Of a DNA stretch of 64,000 nucleotides, positions 44,203-55,428 are shown one piece after another. Every line of letters begins with the position of its first letter. Position 1 is the stretch's first letter. The notes beneath the pieces were generated by a model that made no database searches, was not told the origin of the DNA, and saw only the letters and a list, made by a program, of their open reading frames with translations. The DNA lies in the NCBI RefSeq assembly GCF_012489685.1, contig NC_080041.1, positions 29,191,780 to 29,255,779 on the forward strand, read 5' to 3'. The translations under genes were made by a program, and so were the position numbers. The DNA is from Lotus japonicus. Its lineage: Eukaryota > Streptophyta > Magnoliopsida > Fabales > Fabaceae.

Positions 44203-46634
44203 TTATTCCACAGCGTCTCCAAGGTCAACGCAAGCAACTTCCGGCGGATCTTCTGGACCCACCAGTCCGGTGGGGGTAACCTTCTTGAAAGTCCCCAGGA
44301 GGTCAAGGTTAATAGTAGGATGGAGGTACTTAACTTGAGCCTTGGCAATTAGGAAGTCGCGGATACGCTCATTAGCCGCCGCGTGAGCAGCCTCCTTCCT
44401 TATCTGCTTCTCCAAGGCGATGGCCTGGGCATCCTTCTCAGCCAAGAGTTTGCATTTCGATTCCAAATCCGACTGGGTCTCAGCAAGTATCTTACCTTTG
44501 TCCGCTAATTTTTCGCGCAAATCAGCAATCTCCTTGTCCTTAGCAGCAAGGGTTTCCTCCTGAGAAGCAATGATGGCCTCCTTGGTGCCAAGGTCCTTAC
44601 GGAGCTCCTCGACCTGGACTTCAAGCTTCCTCTTTTTCTCGTCCGCCATTATCTGAGCAAGCTTCGCTTCCGCGAGTTTCTTCTGCATCTTCTTTGTCTT
44701 ATCCACCTCAAACGCCAACTGGTTGGACAAAATGGAGCAGGTCTTGTTGGCCTGAAGGTTGATAGCATGCAGTTTTTCCACCTCCCGGCGAAGCTCTGCA
44801 ATTCTGGTAAGGGCCCGAGCTTGCCAAGCCACTTGGGCGAACAGACAGCCGGCGCAGAGAAGATTTGACACGGCTTCTTGGGCAACGTCCTGCGGGTTTT
44901 GGTTGGGCACTTCCCTCAATTTTTCAAGATAAGGGTGAGAAAGTAAGAAGGAAAAAGGGTCGGTAGAAGAGCTGCTGGAAGGGTCCTTTGGGCGGTCTGA
45001 GGAAATATTTTCCTCCCCGCCACCAACCCTAGGAGAGCTAGGGGCTGATGAACCATGAGTAGTCTGGACGGGCGGAGGAGACGGAGGGCGGACAGAGGAC
45101 GATAGTGTAAGATCAAGTTCTGATCTAGTAGTACAACTCTATGTTTTGATGATTACAAGTTAACCTTTTGATATGAACAATTGTGGTACTCTAACGTGTT
45201 TTTCTGAGTGTGCTATTTACAGGCTCTGACCTCTATTCAATCTCACACAAATCAGAAGCACTGTGCTTAAAGAGTGAACCAAGCAACGCTTTCGCATTCA
45301 CCATGTTCAGTATGAACAGTGGAAAAGCTTCAGAAGTTCTGAAGTTACACAAACTCTGATATGGACTCAGTCACTAGAAGCTCTGAAGATCCAGAAGTTC
45401 TGATAACCAAGAAACACTGAAGGTTCAGATGTTCTGATGGTGTAGAAGACTCTGAAGTTGCAGAAGCTGAATAGTGGAAACTCTGAAGTCCGGAAGCAAG
45501 AAACTCTGAAGGCCATGTTCTTCCCTCTGAGTTCAGAATCAGAAGATACAATGGTCAGAGGATCTGTGGTTTCCCTCTGACTCTGATCAACCGGCTTCAC
45601 AAGTTCCAATATGAAGCATTCCCCTGATCAGAAGTCTCCTAGGTTTAAAGGTCAAGTCGCTATCCAAGTACAAAAGCAACTGTACCTTCCTGACGACCTA
45701 CCTAACAGTCTCAGACACAGCAGAAGTTGGATTTTCCAGAACTGCCCTCCAACGGTAGCATTTCCCATGCAACGCTCAACCCTAATCCTTGGAGTATATA
45801 AAGAGGCTGAAGACTGAAAGAAACGGCTAGAAGCATTCACATACGCGCAAGACAAACTTAAATTCTTCTAAGCTTTCTTTCATCTGAAATTCATTGAGTT
45901 TACTTTTAGCTTTTTAGAAGCAAATCTCTTGTAAACAATTCTTTGATAAACAGTTTGTTTAGTTCCTTTAGGAGATCAAGGCTGATCGGATCCTAGAGAA
46001 GACTAAGAGAGTGAATCTTAGTGTGAGCTAAGTCAGTGTAATTGTTAGTCACTTGTAGGTTTCAAGTGCAGTTGTAACTCTTACCAGATTAGTGGATTGC
46101 CTTCATTCTAAGAAGGAAGAAATCACCTTAACGGGTGGACTGGAGTAGCTTGAGTGATTTATCAAGTGAACCAGGATAAAATCCTTGTGTGCTTTTCTAT
46201 CTCTTATCTTTAGCACTTAAGTTCTCGAAAGATTTGTCAAAATCTTTAAGGTGGAAGTTTTATACTGAAAACGTTATTCAAACCCCCCCTTTCTACCGTT
46301 TTTCATACCTTCAGATAACTGCTGACCCGCCGTTGAGATCAAGGGGTGAGAGGTACCCACGGCTGCAGAAGCGTTCACCTCGCCGTGCTGATCGGGCGCG
46401 AAGGAATCGTGTGCGCTATCTTTAACAATGGAGTCGGGCGCGATGGACCCATCGCCCGAGACGATCAAAGGTGCAACTGGGGAGCTTGGCTCGCCTAGCT
46501 TCCTCTTCTTGGGAGAACCATTGCCCACCGGTGAGCTTCGCCTTTTCTCTCCAACCTAGACCGGAGAGGGCGCCTTAACGTTTCCGGAGAGAAAGGCTTC
46601 CAGCAGATCGGCAGTAGAGAATTTCATATTTCCT
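44203..46634 (-). pseudogene. E1 antisense gene, exon 2, split by a solo LTR
   Basis: Starts near 46634 after an acceptor-like CAG with MKFSTADLLEAFLSGN (E2: MNFTNAELLKARERR). It meets a stop near 46557 and continues in frame with SPKKRKLGEPSSP. The Sirevirus-like LTR (45106-46313) interrupts it. After that come a Ser/Pro-rich part and a coiled coil (to 44203) ending GLVGPEDPPE, the same end as in E2 (GLVGPDDPP). Homology to E2 is clear at both ends and in the coiled-coil pattern, while the low-complexity centre differs. Not functional here. Confidence 0.75.
45106..46313 (+). mobile_element. Solo LTR of a copia (Sirevirus-like) element
   Basis: Starts TGTAAGATCAAGTTCTGATC and ends ACCTTCA, 1208 bp. 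Flanks GATAG (45101-45105) and GATAA (46314-46318) are a 5-bp duplication with one change. TATA-like TATATAAAGAG lies at about 45796. The opening with GTTTTGATGATTACAAG and the CTCTGAAG-rich body resemble Sirevirus LTRs of legumes, from memory only. It sits in exon 2 of the E1 antisense gene. Confidence 0.75.
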
Positions 46635-46689
46635 GAAAAGCAAAGAGGGAAAATCATCAGAAACGAAGAAATTCGGAGGAATGTGTGAA

Positions 46690-47535
46690 GAAGACGGTAA
46701 AAGGGAAAACCTAATCGGGGGGACAGCTTGGAGCCCGGAGGAGCGCCAAGTAGTTCAGTGCAACTAAAAAGGGGAAGCCGGGATAAGACCCCTATGACGA
46801 AACTTTCTCTAGAGGATGAAGACGTTTTGGGAGAATCGGATATCGGTTTGGGACACTGTGTCCAATAAAATGGAAAAAGGGTTCTCCTTTCCCTCTGTGT
46901 GAATGACGAGGGGTAAGCAGGGTGGACGACGACCCGGAATTACCGGCGGGCCAAGTAAGATTCTGAACCAACCTGATAAGGAGCAAACCGTTCTCGACCC
47001 GGCCGAGGCACCAGAACGACCCAACCGTGGGTCCTCAAGGATCGAGAATCTATTTCAAAGAAAAAGTAAAATAGGGCAGGGGAAGGCGCCACATCAACAC
47101 TACGGCAGAGAATCTCAAAGCACCTCAGATAGATCCAGGAGCGGGGGTGAAGTTGGCAAGGAGAAACGTTGATATCGCACAACATTTGGGTAAGAAAGGG
47201 TGAGAAGAGGAGTATAACGCCAAGATCAAGAAACAAGTATTCATATACGAAGAAGAAGTGGGAGTACTTGGGGTCATTAAACACGCGGTGTTGCCAAGGG
47301 CGGTCTTGCCCCCGGCATCCGGTGGTACGAAGAAGGTCCTCTAACGACGGGGAACAACAAAGCCCACCAACCCTGCGAGCAAGTCAGAAATAGAGCCGCT
47401 GGTAGAAAGCTCTGATGGTTGATCAAGGATCCCCTGTTCAGGAGCTTCTGAGATGGGGGAAGGGAGAGTTTCAAATGTTGCCAAGCGATGAGCTTTGATT
47501 TCCTCCGAAGAGGAAAGGGCCCCAGCAGTGGGCAT
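46690..47535 (-). pseudogene. E1 antisense gene, exon 1, frameshifted
   Basis: The minus frame 47284-46940 reads HFFFVYEYLFLDLGVILLFS, then DINVSPCQLHPRSWIYLRCF and SPALFYFFFEIDSRSL, which aligns to E2 exon 1. The upstream part (47535-47341: SSSEEIKAHRLATFETLPS) is in another frame and corresponds to E2 YRLKTYATLPLP. Several frameshifts follow toward 46690. It confirms that the two-exon antisense gene is ancestral to both elements. Confidence 0.75.
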
Positions 47536-48213
47536 CGTAAAAATGGAAGAAGAAAGAAGGGATGAAAAAACTAACCAGGAAGGGACTGTGAGAAGAGGAG
47601 CAAGAAGGGCCGGAGCTTGGAGTTTGCAAGATCGGTGAAAGGAACAGTATGAGAGCCAGGGACGAATATGAGAATAGTTGACAGCAAATGATGAATGATG
47701 GAAAGAGGAAGAATTTAAAGGCTAAGGAGAATAACGGTTGGGAAATCGAGCCTTGACGTGGCGAGATAAAATGATTACTCGAGGGAGTGTGACGCAGATT
47801 TCGGGAAGTGGGAACAACGCGTTAAGCGGAGGGTTACAACGGTTGAAGCTCATTGGTTCGAAATCAAATCGACAGGTCCAATTGAGATTTGAAGGGGCAT
47901 TTCAGGAATAGCAGTTGAGGTTCTGCAGATTCATTGACCTTTGCATTGTTTCAGCACATTACATGTGGTGTACACGCGTCAAGGCATTGTGGACTCTGGC
48001 GGCCACAACTAAAATCAAGGCGAGGGAACCAAGCGTCATCGCCGCAAGTCCGCTTGTGGACTTGGGCCGCCAAGGGAACGTGGCAAGACGTTCAAAATGT
48101 TAATTTTAAAGCTTTAATTATCAAGCCATGTTGGCCATTATTCTTTTTTGTTAGACCTCAAGTTTTAGCGTTAATTAGCTTCTCATGGCCGTCGCCCTAG
48201 TTTTTTTCCTTAA
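47536..48213 (+). other. E1 3' non-coding region before the stem-loop
   Basis: Corresponds to E2 38024-38899. No frame of value. Contains CACATTACATGTGG and poly-T runs. Like E2, there is no polypurine run close to the LTR. Confidence 0.5.
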
Positions 48214-48250
48214 AGACACACTTAGCTCTCATGCTTCGAGCTCGGTGTCT
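48214..48250 (+). promoter_or_regulatory. Conserved 37-nt stem-loop next to the E1 3' LTR
   Basis: Same sequence as at 38900-38936 except one base (ATGCTT for ATACTT, in the loop). The paired AGACAC/GTGTCT and AGCTC/GAGCT arms are unchanged. Confidence 0.65.
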
Positions 48251-48580
48251 TGCGGACTTGTGGACTGGGCGAGACCCCAGGGTCCCTCGCCCAGGATCGC
48301 CAGCTTAGGGCGACGAGCAAACCAGAGACTTGGGCCTCCTCCCAGAGGCCCAACCGGCCCATTAGGAAGGGTTAAAGGCGCCAAGCCCAACTCCACATCT
48401 ATAAATAGGGGATGAATACCAATTGTAAAGGACTCTTAGCTCATTTGAGAAATAACAAGATTGAAATTCAGTTACTTTATCTCTCTAAAGCAGTTACGCT
48501 CTCATTCTCTCTAGGAATCTGACATCACGTTCCTTACACTCTAGGTACTATACCTCATCTCAATGTTCATGAATAGAACA
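48251..48580 (+). repeat. E1 3' LTR
   Basis: TGCGGACTTGTGGACTGGGC to GAATAGAACA. TATA box CTATAAATAG near 48400. Followed by CACTT, the probable target duplication. Confidence 0.85.
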
Positions 48581-49180
48581 CACTTTCACTGTCATGGTCG
48601 ATATCATTGCTGCCACTAATGTCACCGCTGCTGTGGCTGTCACCACCCTTGTCACTTTCATTTCCATAACCATCACCGTTACCATCATCACCACCTCCAC
48701 ACCTTTGTCGCCACCACTTTCACTGCATCCTCATCATCGCTGCCACCACTTCCACTTCCTTCGCCTCTGCTATCGTTGCCACCACAACCTCCGCCCCACC
48801 ACCGTTTCCACCACCATCGATGTAGTTGCTACCACCATCACCACAACCACCTCTGCCACTATTGCACCGCCAATCTCAACCGTCGCCACTTTTCATCTCA
48901 CTGTTTGATGGTCGTGGTGACGGCGGCGACGTCGGTGGTGTGGTGACAGTGGCGGCAAAGACGATGATGGCAGTAATGGTGGAGGTGATGCTGACAATGA
49001 CAGTGGTAACTATAGTGGTGACGGTAGTGACAACTCGTTTTCATTTTCTGTTTTGGTCATATTTTAGAAAATATTTTCAAAGAAAACATTTTCTAAAATT
49101 AACAAACATGTTTTTAGTTGTCTTAAGAAAATGAATAAAAAAAATGAGCAAATCAATCAAACCCTTATTTTGTCTTAAGA
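48581..49180. repeat. Low-complexity ACC/GTG-rich DNA
   Basis: Long runs of CACC/CATC triplets (48590-48895) followed by GTGGTGACGG runs (48900-49030). The open frames here are Thr/His-rich translations of simple repeats. The last 150 bp (TTTTAGAAAATATTTTC...TTAAGAAAATGAA) resembles the flank left of E1. Confidence 0.55.
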
Positions 49181-49220
49181 AATCAAATGCGAAGTTTGAG
49201 AGCTGGTTTATATAGTTAAA

Positions 49221-49312
49221 GTCTGTCCCTGAGGGTTAGCTCAAGTGGTAAGAGCTAGAGGACATAAGGGTTGGGGAGGGGATGGTCCAGGGTTCGAACC
49301 TTGGAAGGGAAA
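49221..49312 (+). mobile_element. SINE, tRNA-derived head
   Basis: GGGTTAGCTCAAGTGGTAAG matches an internal polymerase III A box and GGTTCGAACC (49291-49300) is a B box, about 45 bp apart. The sequence does not fold into a full tRNA: there is no acceptor-stem pairing and there is an insertion between the boxes. So it is a SINE, not a tRNA gene. The 3' end is unclear because no A-rich tail is obvious. Confidence 0.65.
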
Positions 49313-49576
49313 CATATAACTACATTTATATGGATAGATAAATCAAGCAAGCCTATTAATGAGGACCGAGGGTATGAATATGAACGGTTGTTTCAACAGG
49401 TAGTTGACTTGTTAATTGTGTGTCTCCCCCGCGTCAGGCTTAGTCGAGCCTTCTTGGACCATCCTTGTACTGCCCAGTTAATCGAATAATCTATAACAAT
49501 CCAGAGCCCCCAAGGCTTGGAGCTAGAAGTATAGCGATAAAAGCATTTGTCATTCATTTGGAGGAATAATTGTTTG

Positions 49577-49985
49577 TGTAACACCCAAGTTTTTAGCATT
49601 AGATATTTAAATAATTCCGACTCACGCCTAGGTTGTCGTGTAAGCGTGAGAGGAACCTGAACTAGGATTTGATGAGTTAGCAAGAGAAACTTTTCAGACA
49701 GCTCAATATATGTCTAATTATAGTGTTATAGTCATTATTAATGATAGCCCGAGTCGTTTTCACACCCGATTAAGGTCGAGACTGTTCGAAAAAAACTATT
49801 CTCGCCATTAGAGCACCGTTTAAGACATAGTCGACAGGGGCAAGAGAATAAGACCTTCAGGATATTTTTCCCTTGAACTGTGTTCTGTACGGAACTTTCG
49901 ACTGTAAACTCGATAGTTATCACTTTTCGAAAACGCAATAAAGCTAGACTTTATCCCTTGTAGGGACTTAAGCGAGACCATGTAC
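49577..49985 (+). mobile_element. Truncated copy of chromovirus-type LTR F1 (first 409 bp)
   Basis: Starts TGTAACACCCAAG. It matches 50989-51403 with about seven differences. It breaks off after CCATGTACAA and is joined directly to the block at 49986 that also occurs at 54966. Confidence 0.8.
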
Positions 49986-50990
49986 AAGAATGTGTTGATC
50001 TGATTTTATTAAGAGTTGAAGTTAGGTTAGTTTTAGTTTTAGGGTTAGAGTTTTAATTAGGAAGATTTAGGGTGTTTAATTAAAATTTAATTATGTTAGT
50101 TTTTTTTAAAAAAAAATACACGTAATTTCATTAAATGATGTGGCATTTCCACATAGGATCCAAACTGACATATGGGCACCACAGCCAAGGTTGATCCACG
50201 GCAGGGATGGTTTCCAACTATTTAAGGTAGTTTGAGGGCCTATTTAAGATTTTCCGGTGAGAGACGAAAATTGAATTTCGCTCAAAGTTCAGGGACCTTT
50301 TTCACGTTTAACCATATTTTTAATTAATATTTTTATTTTCTAATAGTTGTTATATTTGTGTTTTACTAATTAATAAAAATAGTGAAAGTCGTATTTTGTT
50401 TAACTAAATTGCGGGTGGTAGGTATGGGTACAAACATATAGGTAAACAGTGTAAGACCCTAACCTTACTTAAGAATTACTTAAGCGATTTATTGAATAAA
50501 AGTGAAGTTTCTAATGAAGTTTGATTTAATTGCTTTTCTGTCCGTGATCTTGTGTGAATTTTTGAGAGGTCTTAACGACTTTATATGGAGAAGCTTCCTT
50601 CATGAGAGTTGTAGCTCTCTGAGTTAGCTAAATTCTCTCGTTGGTTTCAGGTCATTCCGACCTCTGTAGCCCGAGATATTCATATTTTAGTGACGGAAGG
50701 TCAGGCTGTACTGTACTAGCGATTTTGCTAGAAGGATTTTTTTCTTATTTCCGAATTTGGTCTTAAATTCAAGGGAAAGGGGTTTTACCTCGATTTATTT
50801 TTATTCTATTAATCAGTATTAGGAGGGTAATTAGTTGGGTTGGGCTTGGATCATTAAAAAGAAAAAGAAAAAACAAAACCCTAGCCCAAGGTTGTGTGTG
50901 TGCCGCCGGCTACACTAAAGGGAATAAGGGGGGAAATCCTTATTTTTCCCTTTTTGCAATCAGAAGTAGAAACCCCATGCTATTCACGTA
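49986..50990 (+). repeat. First copy of a 1.0-kb duplicated block (target DNA plus 541 bp of LTR F2)
   Basis: AAGAATGTGTTGATCTG to ATTCACGTA. Almost identical to 54966-55969, with about four differences plus poly-A length. It includes the target site AACAG (50445-50449) and the start of LTR F2 (TGTAAGACCC at 50450). At 50989 it joins the start of another F1 copy. Confidence 0.85.
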
Positions 50991-53900
50991 ACACACACAC
51001 CCAAGTTTTTAGCATTAGATATTTAAATAATTCCGACTCACGCCTAGGTTGTCGTGTAAGCGTGAGAGGAACCTGAACTAGGATTTGATGAGTTAGCAAG
51101 AGAAACTTTTCAGACAGCTCAATATATGTTTAATTATAGTGTTATAGTCATTATTAATGATAGCCCGAGTCGTTTTCACACCCGATTAAGGTCGAGACTG
51201 TTCAAAAAAAACTATTCTCGCCATTAGAGCACCGTTTAAGACATAGTCGACAGGGGCAAGAGAATAAGACCTTCAGGATATTTTTCCCTTTAACTGTGTT
51301 CTGTACGGAACTTTTGACTGTAAAGTCGATAGTTATCACTTTCCGAAAACGCGATAAAGCTAGACTTTATCCCTTGTAGGGACTTAAGCGAGACCATGTA
51401 CAAAAAGTTTTTCTTTTGGAACTTCTTTCGGGAATTCCACCCGCGTTGTCAAATTTCCTTCACCGCTAGGAATCTTTCTCGTGAAGGAAGTTTTCTCATC
51501 CGATGTCAATTGCTAAAAGTAGTTTTGTGGCAGTTGTTGATGTAGACTGCGTTTAAATCATTTTCTCATTTTAAATGAGCCTTGATATGAGTTTCGACAT
51601 CCTATCGCCGAATACTCAATCTAAATTAGCAGATGAAAGTACCAAACCAACCGGACTCGCGGAATCTTCTTTTTCTTTTTTTTTCTTCCTCAAGGAAGAA
51701 AAAAAAGAGAGAGACCGAGAGAGAGAGAGAGAGAGAGACCGCAAGCCTAGAGAGAGGGAGGAGGAAGGAACTTCGCTACCGCTTGCCCGATCGTCGTAAT
51801 TTTAGTGGCGTGGGATAGATACAGAGGTAAGGATCATCATCCTTGCAACCTTTTCTACTTTCTCATGTCTTTTTCCATGTCTTGCTATGCTCAAAGTTTG
51901 GAGTTTTTTCATAAAAAGTCTGATTAGCTTCATTTCTTCTTTCAAATAACTTCTATACACTCCATAATCATGACCCATGCGCTTAGATTCTCGTCGTGGT
52001 GCCGTAGATCTGAAATCAGTGCCATAAACCCTTTTTTACTACACCATTACTTTTTGACGCTAAAGTCTTGATCTTGCTTAACGCCCCTAGGGTAAGTTGC
52101 TATTAAATGACTTGTTTATAACTCTACCGATTCATTTTTGGAAAATTTCAACTTTGAGTTTTTTAGCCTAAAAGTTTGACCAAATTACCCTATATTGCGT
52201 TTTAAGTCCCGTAATTTTTCCGAGATTTTGTCTACCCTAGAAATCACCTAAGTTTGCCTAGGAATTAAATTAGATCAAAGAAGAAGTTCAACGAGCCCTA
52301 TTTTGAGGGGGGTGGCCGAGAGCTCAATGGGGGAGGGGGAGAAAAAAAACCATTTTCGCGAAAACTCTTCCATTCGTGCGTGGATGTTGTACTCTGAAGC
52401 TTATAAAGCTTTTTCCAACGTTAGTCAGCATTTATAAGATCGATTTGTCCTGTAGTGTCTAAGCAATGTTGTTTTGCTTAAGGTTCTGACTTAGCTGGAC
52501 TTAGAGGAGCTGACTAGAAACTAATTAAGGATTTGCAGGGCAAAGCAGATCACACGAGAGGTGAGGGCAACTTACTTTACTAGATAGAGCTTTAGGTGTC
52601 GAGTATTCAACTTGTATTGATTATGATTGATTTAGGCTTATGTCATTATTGATTGCTGAGGCTTATGCCAATATTGACTGTGAAGCTTCAGCCGTTTACT
52701 GTGATTTCTGTCTTACTGCTTTCTAGTTTTAGGATAGGGTTATGTTTTACCGCACATATAAATTGTGTTACTGCTCTCTAGCTTTAGGATAAGGTTATGT
52801 TTTACAACACTGAATCATTGTTTCATCGCTCGATAGAGCTTGATGTATTTGTGCATATGTTTTCCTATTGGATTGTGCTGACTCAACTTGTGCGAACATC
52901 TGAATCTTCAAAGTGTGGGAATAGACACTAGGTTATGTCATGTCAATGATAGGACCTTAAGAAATGTTCGACATGCCTGACCTAAGGTCTAAGCCATTGT
53001 CTTGTTTAGAGATCGAGACATTCTCGGGGAGTTACATGGGGGTTATTGGGATCTTTTGACTTATAGGGTTTTCAAACAAAAAGGAAATGAAACTTAATTT
53101 TGTTACTGAAATTCATAATGCACTAATCCAATATAGAACACTTTTATATAATGATGATTACATTTGAAGAAGTCTTAGCATTTGAATATAAGTTTGGAAA
53201 ATGGGAAGTGTCGACAATCCTAGGGTTGGGTAAACCTTGAGTGCTCTTGGAACTCCTCTTGCTCTTCGAGCAGTCTGTTTGGCCATCCCAAGGATGAGTC
53301 AGGGTGACTGGAAAAGTCCCTAGGTGTGGTTAGCACCTCTCTAGTTCGTTGTTGGGTAAGCAACCTGTTGGTTCATAACCACCATCTACCTTCGAGTACT
53401 ATAAAGTCATTACAATCTACACTTTAGCTGGTTAAGCAATCTTTGGGTCAAGACCATCTTTTACCTTAGGGTATCATATAGAAAATATACTCTAGCTAGA
53501 CACGTGTATCCGGGTAAGGGCGATCGTTGTTTGGCTAACCATATTGCACTTATTCATTCATCCATGGAAGTACCTACGAGTACTCTGGAACAAGACAGGG
53601 GATGTGGTCGGTCGTAAGGTTAGGATCGACCTATCGAAGTTTTGGGCGCAGCGGAGGATATAGTCAACCTAAGGGTCAGGACTGATCCGGCTATGCCAAG
53701 GTTAGTAAGCGACACCCAAGTGGAAAAAGTCTACATATGATCTGTGTTAGGACAAGAGGCAATCTTGCGGGATTGTCCCGTTGTCGGGCAATGGCGACGT
53801 CATCCGGATTAGTGTCAGCACACATTGCATTGGCACACCATGCATTTAATTCTACTTGTTGATGTATTGAAGATGTGATTGTTACCTGTGATTCGATAAC

Positions 53901-54250
53901 ATGTTATGTATATACACTAGGATAGACCATGCAGAACCTATATAGGTATATATCCCCTTAACTGTCACATGTTGTATGTATTATATTGTATATCGTGAGT
54001 TGACCCTCACACTGCCTTGTTTGTAAGTTTGTGTTTGGGCGGTCGGCAAACTGCCAGATGATTCTGAACACGTGGTTTGCGACAGTTTGCCACACGGGGC
54101 AGACCCGACTCGAGATGTTTGACCGAAACATTCCCGACGCCTGGGTGGTGGATCCCAAGTGGGACAATTTGTGGTTTGTTTAGATTACTTTTGACAACAC
54201 ATAGGTGCACATTTTGATATAGTTTAGACAACACCTGGGTTGTTGTGTTT
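50989..54250 (+). mobile_element. LTR F1, chromovirus type, partial
   Basis: Starts GTAACACACACACCCAAG (F1 start with a short AC expansion). Features shared with the 4-kb LTRs in the centre, in the same relative order, are a leader ending in GGTGAGGGCAACTTAC (about 52560) and a segment GATCGAGACATTCTC (about 53010). A polypyrimidine hairpin (CTTCCTCAAGGAAG) and a (GA)n run lie at 51680-51740. The 3' end of the LTR cannot be placed. No protein-coding gene is present. Confidence 0.65.
51706..51765 (+). repeat. GA-rich microsatellite in LTR F1
   Basis: GAGAGACCGAGAGAGAGAGA and similar. A related GA-rich leader is in LTR F2 at 55980-56110. Reading frames rich in Arg/Glu here are repeat translations. 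Confidence 0.7.
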
Positions 54251-54479
54251 TATGTTGTGTTTTATGTTGTGTTTTGATGTAACATGGACCACTTAAGCAT
54301 TATCATGTTGCTTTGTTTATGGCCTTTGTTTATTCTGAATGTGTGGATCACTTAAACATTGAATTATGAAGCTTGATGTTGTTGGCATTGCATTAGTCAA
54401 AGAGATTCTCTATTTCATTTTTCTTTATGTGCCTTGTAGTTCTTCTTTTACCTTTCAATTACAAATGCTTTATCTTCCC

Positions 54480-54920
54480 GAACCTTAGACTTTAACATCA
54501 TCATCCCACAAGAAGAATCCATCGGCCTTTGGTGTCTGTAACAATAGTGAAAAGGGTTGGGTTTGAAAAAATAGAACAAAAAAATTGATAGACATGTGAG
54601 AGGGATTTATCTTGAAGTTCCTACATCTCCAGAAATGTCTACCTGAGTTCCCTGGAGTGTGGGATGTCAAGTACACAATTAGTTCCCCACAGGCATGGAT
54701 TCCTCCAGGATGCATGGAGTAAGCACCTAAAGATGCACAAGAAGCATATGAACATGGTCTTCTCATGGTTGAAGAGAAAAGAAATCGAACCAGAAGAAGA
54801 GAGAAGAAAAATTGAGGGAATGAAGAAAGAAGAAGAAATCGAGGGAATGAAGAGAGAAGAAGAAATCAAGGGAAGGCAAATAAAAGAAGAAATCGAAGGA
54901 GATGAAGAACCCTAATAGGG
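54480..54920 (-). pseudogene. GRF-type zinc-finger gene remnant
   Basis: On the minus strand one frame contains ACGELIVYLTSHTPGNSGRH followed by FWRCRNFK. This fits the GRF zinc finger (C...TS.T..N.GR.F..C), common in small plant proteins often carried by transposons. The upstream part is a repetitive Ser/Ile/Phe-coding region (GAAGAAATCGAGGGAATG repeats on the plus strand). The second half of the finger is lost and there is no complete protein. Confidence 0.5.
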
Positions 54921-54965
54921 AAATGAGTTTCAATTTCTGAAGGAGGAAGAATGAAATGGGTTGCC

Positions 54966-55428
54966 AAGAATGTGTTGATCTGATTTTATTAAGAGTTGAA
55001 GTTAGGTTAGTTTTAGTTTTAGGGTTAGAGTTTTAATTAGGAAGATTTAGGGTGTTTAATTAAAATTTAATTATGTTAGTTTTTTTTAAAAAAAATACAC
55101 GTAATTTCATTAAATGATGTGGCATTTCCACATAGGATCCAAACTGACATATGGGCACCACAGCCAAGGTTGATCCACGGCAGGGATGGTTTCCAACTAT
55201 TTAAGGTAGTTTGAGGGCCTATTTAAGATTTTCCGGTGAGAGACGAAAATTGAATTTCGCTCAAAGTTCAGGGACCTTTTTCACGTTTAACCATATTTTT
55301 AATTAATATTTTTATTTTCTAATAGTTGTTATATTTGTGTTTTACTAATTAATAAAAATAGTGAAAGTCGTATTTTGTTTAACTAAATTGCGGGTGGTAG
55401 GTATGGGTACAAACATATAGGTAAACAG
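54966..55428 (+). repeat. Second copy of the duplicated block, target DNA left of LTR F2
   Basis: AT-rich sequence with GGGTTAGAGTTTTAATTAGG and AGGGACCTTTTTCACG, ending in AACAG. It is the pre-insertion DNA of F2 and continues at 57804 (AACAGAGGGTACG). Confidence 0.8.

Larger units (their letters stand above)
13511..48580 (+). mobile_element. E1: decayed Ty3/gypsy Tat-lineage LTR retrotransposon carrying three insertions
   Basis: Related LTRs lie at 13511-13831 and 48251-48580, with a primer binding site just inside the left one. Removing the solo LTR (14975-18978), the gag-only element (19093-40258) and the Sirevirus-like LTR (45106-46313) leaves about 8.7 kb. In order this holds a truncated gag, protease, RT, RNase H, integrase, a non-coding module, and an antisense two-exon gene before the 3' LTR. 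The flanks AACTT (13506-13510) and CACTT (48581-48585) are a probable 5-bp target duplication with one change. Many stops, frameshifts and deletions show that it is dead. Confidence 0.85.

Noticed and set aside
48594..49134. Thr/His/Val-rich frames
   Set aside because: They come from CACC/GTGG simple repeats; composition explains them fully.
49221..49312. tRNA gene
   Set aside because: A and B boxes are present but no acceptor stem or anticodon arm folds, and the spacing is too long. A SINE head fits better.
51575..51818. Arg/Glu-rich frames over the GA run
   Set aside because: Microsatellite translation within an LTR leader.
54664..54915. Plus-strand frame with repeated MKKEEEIEG units
   Set aside because: It is a translation of a GAAGAAATCGAGGGAATG repeat. 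The opposite strand carries the GRF finger signature.
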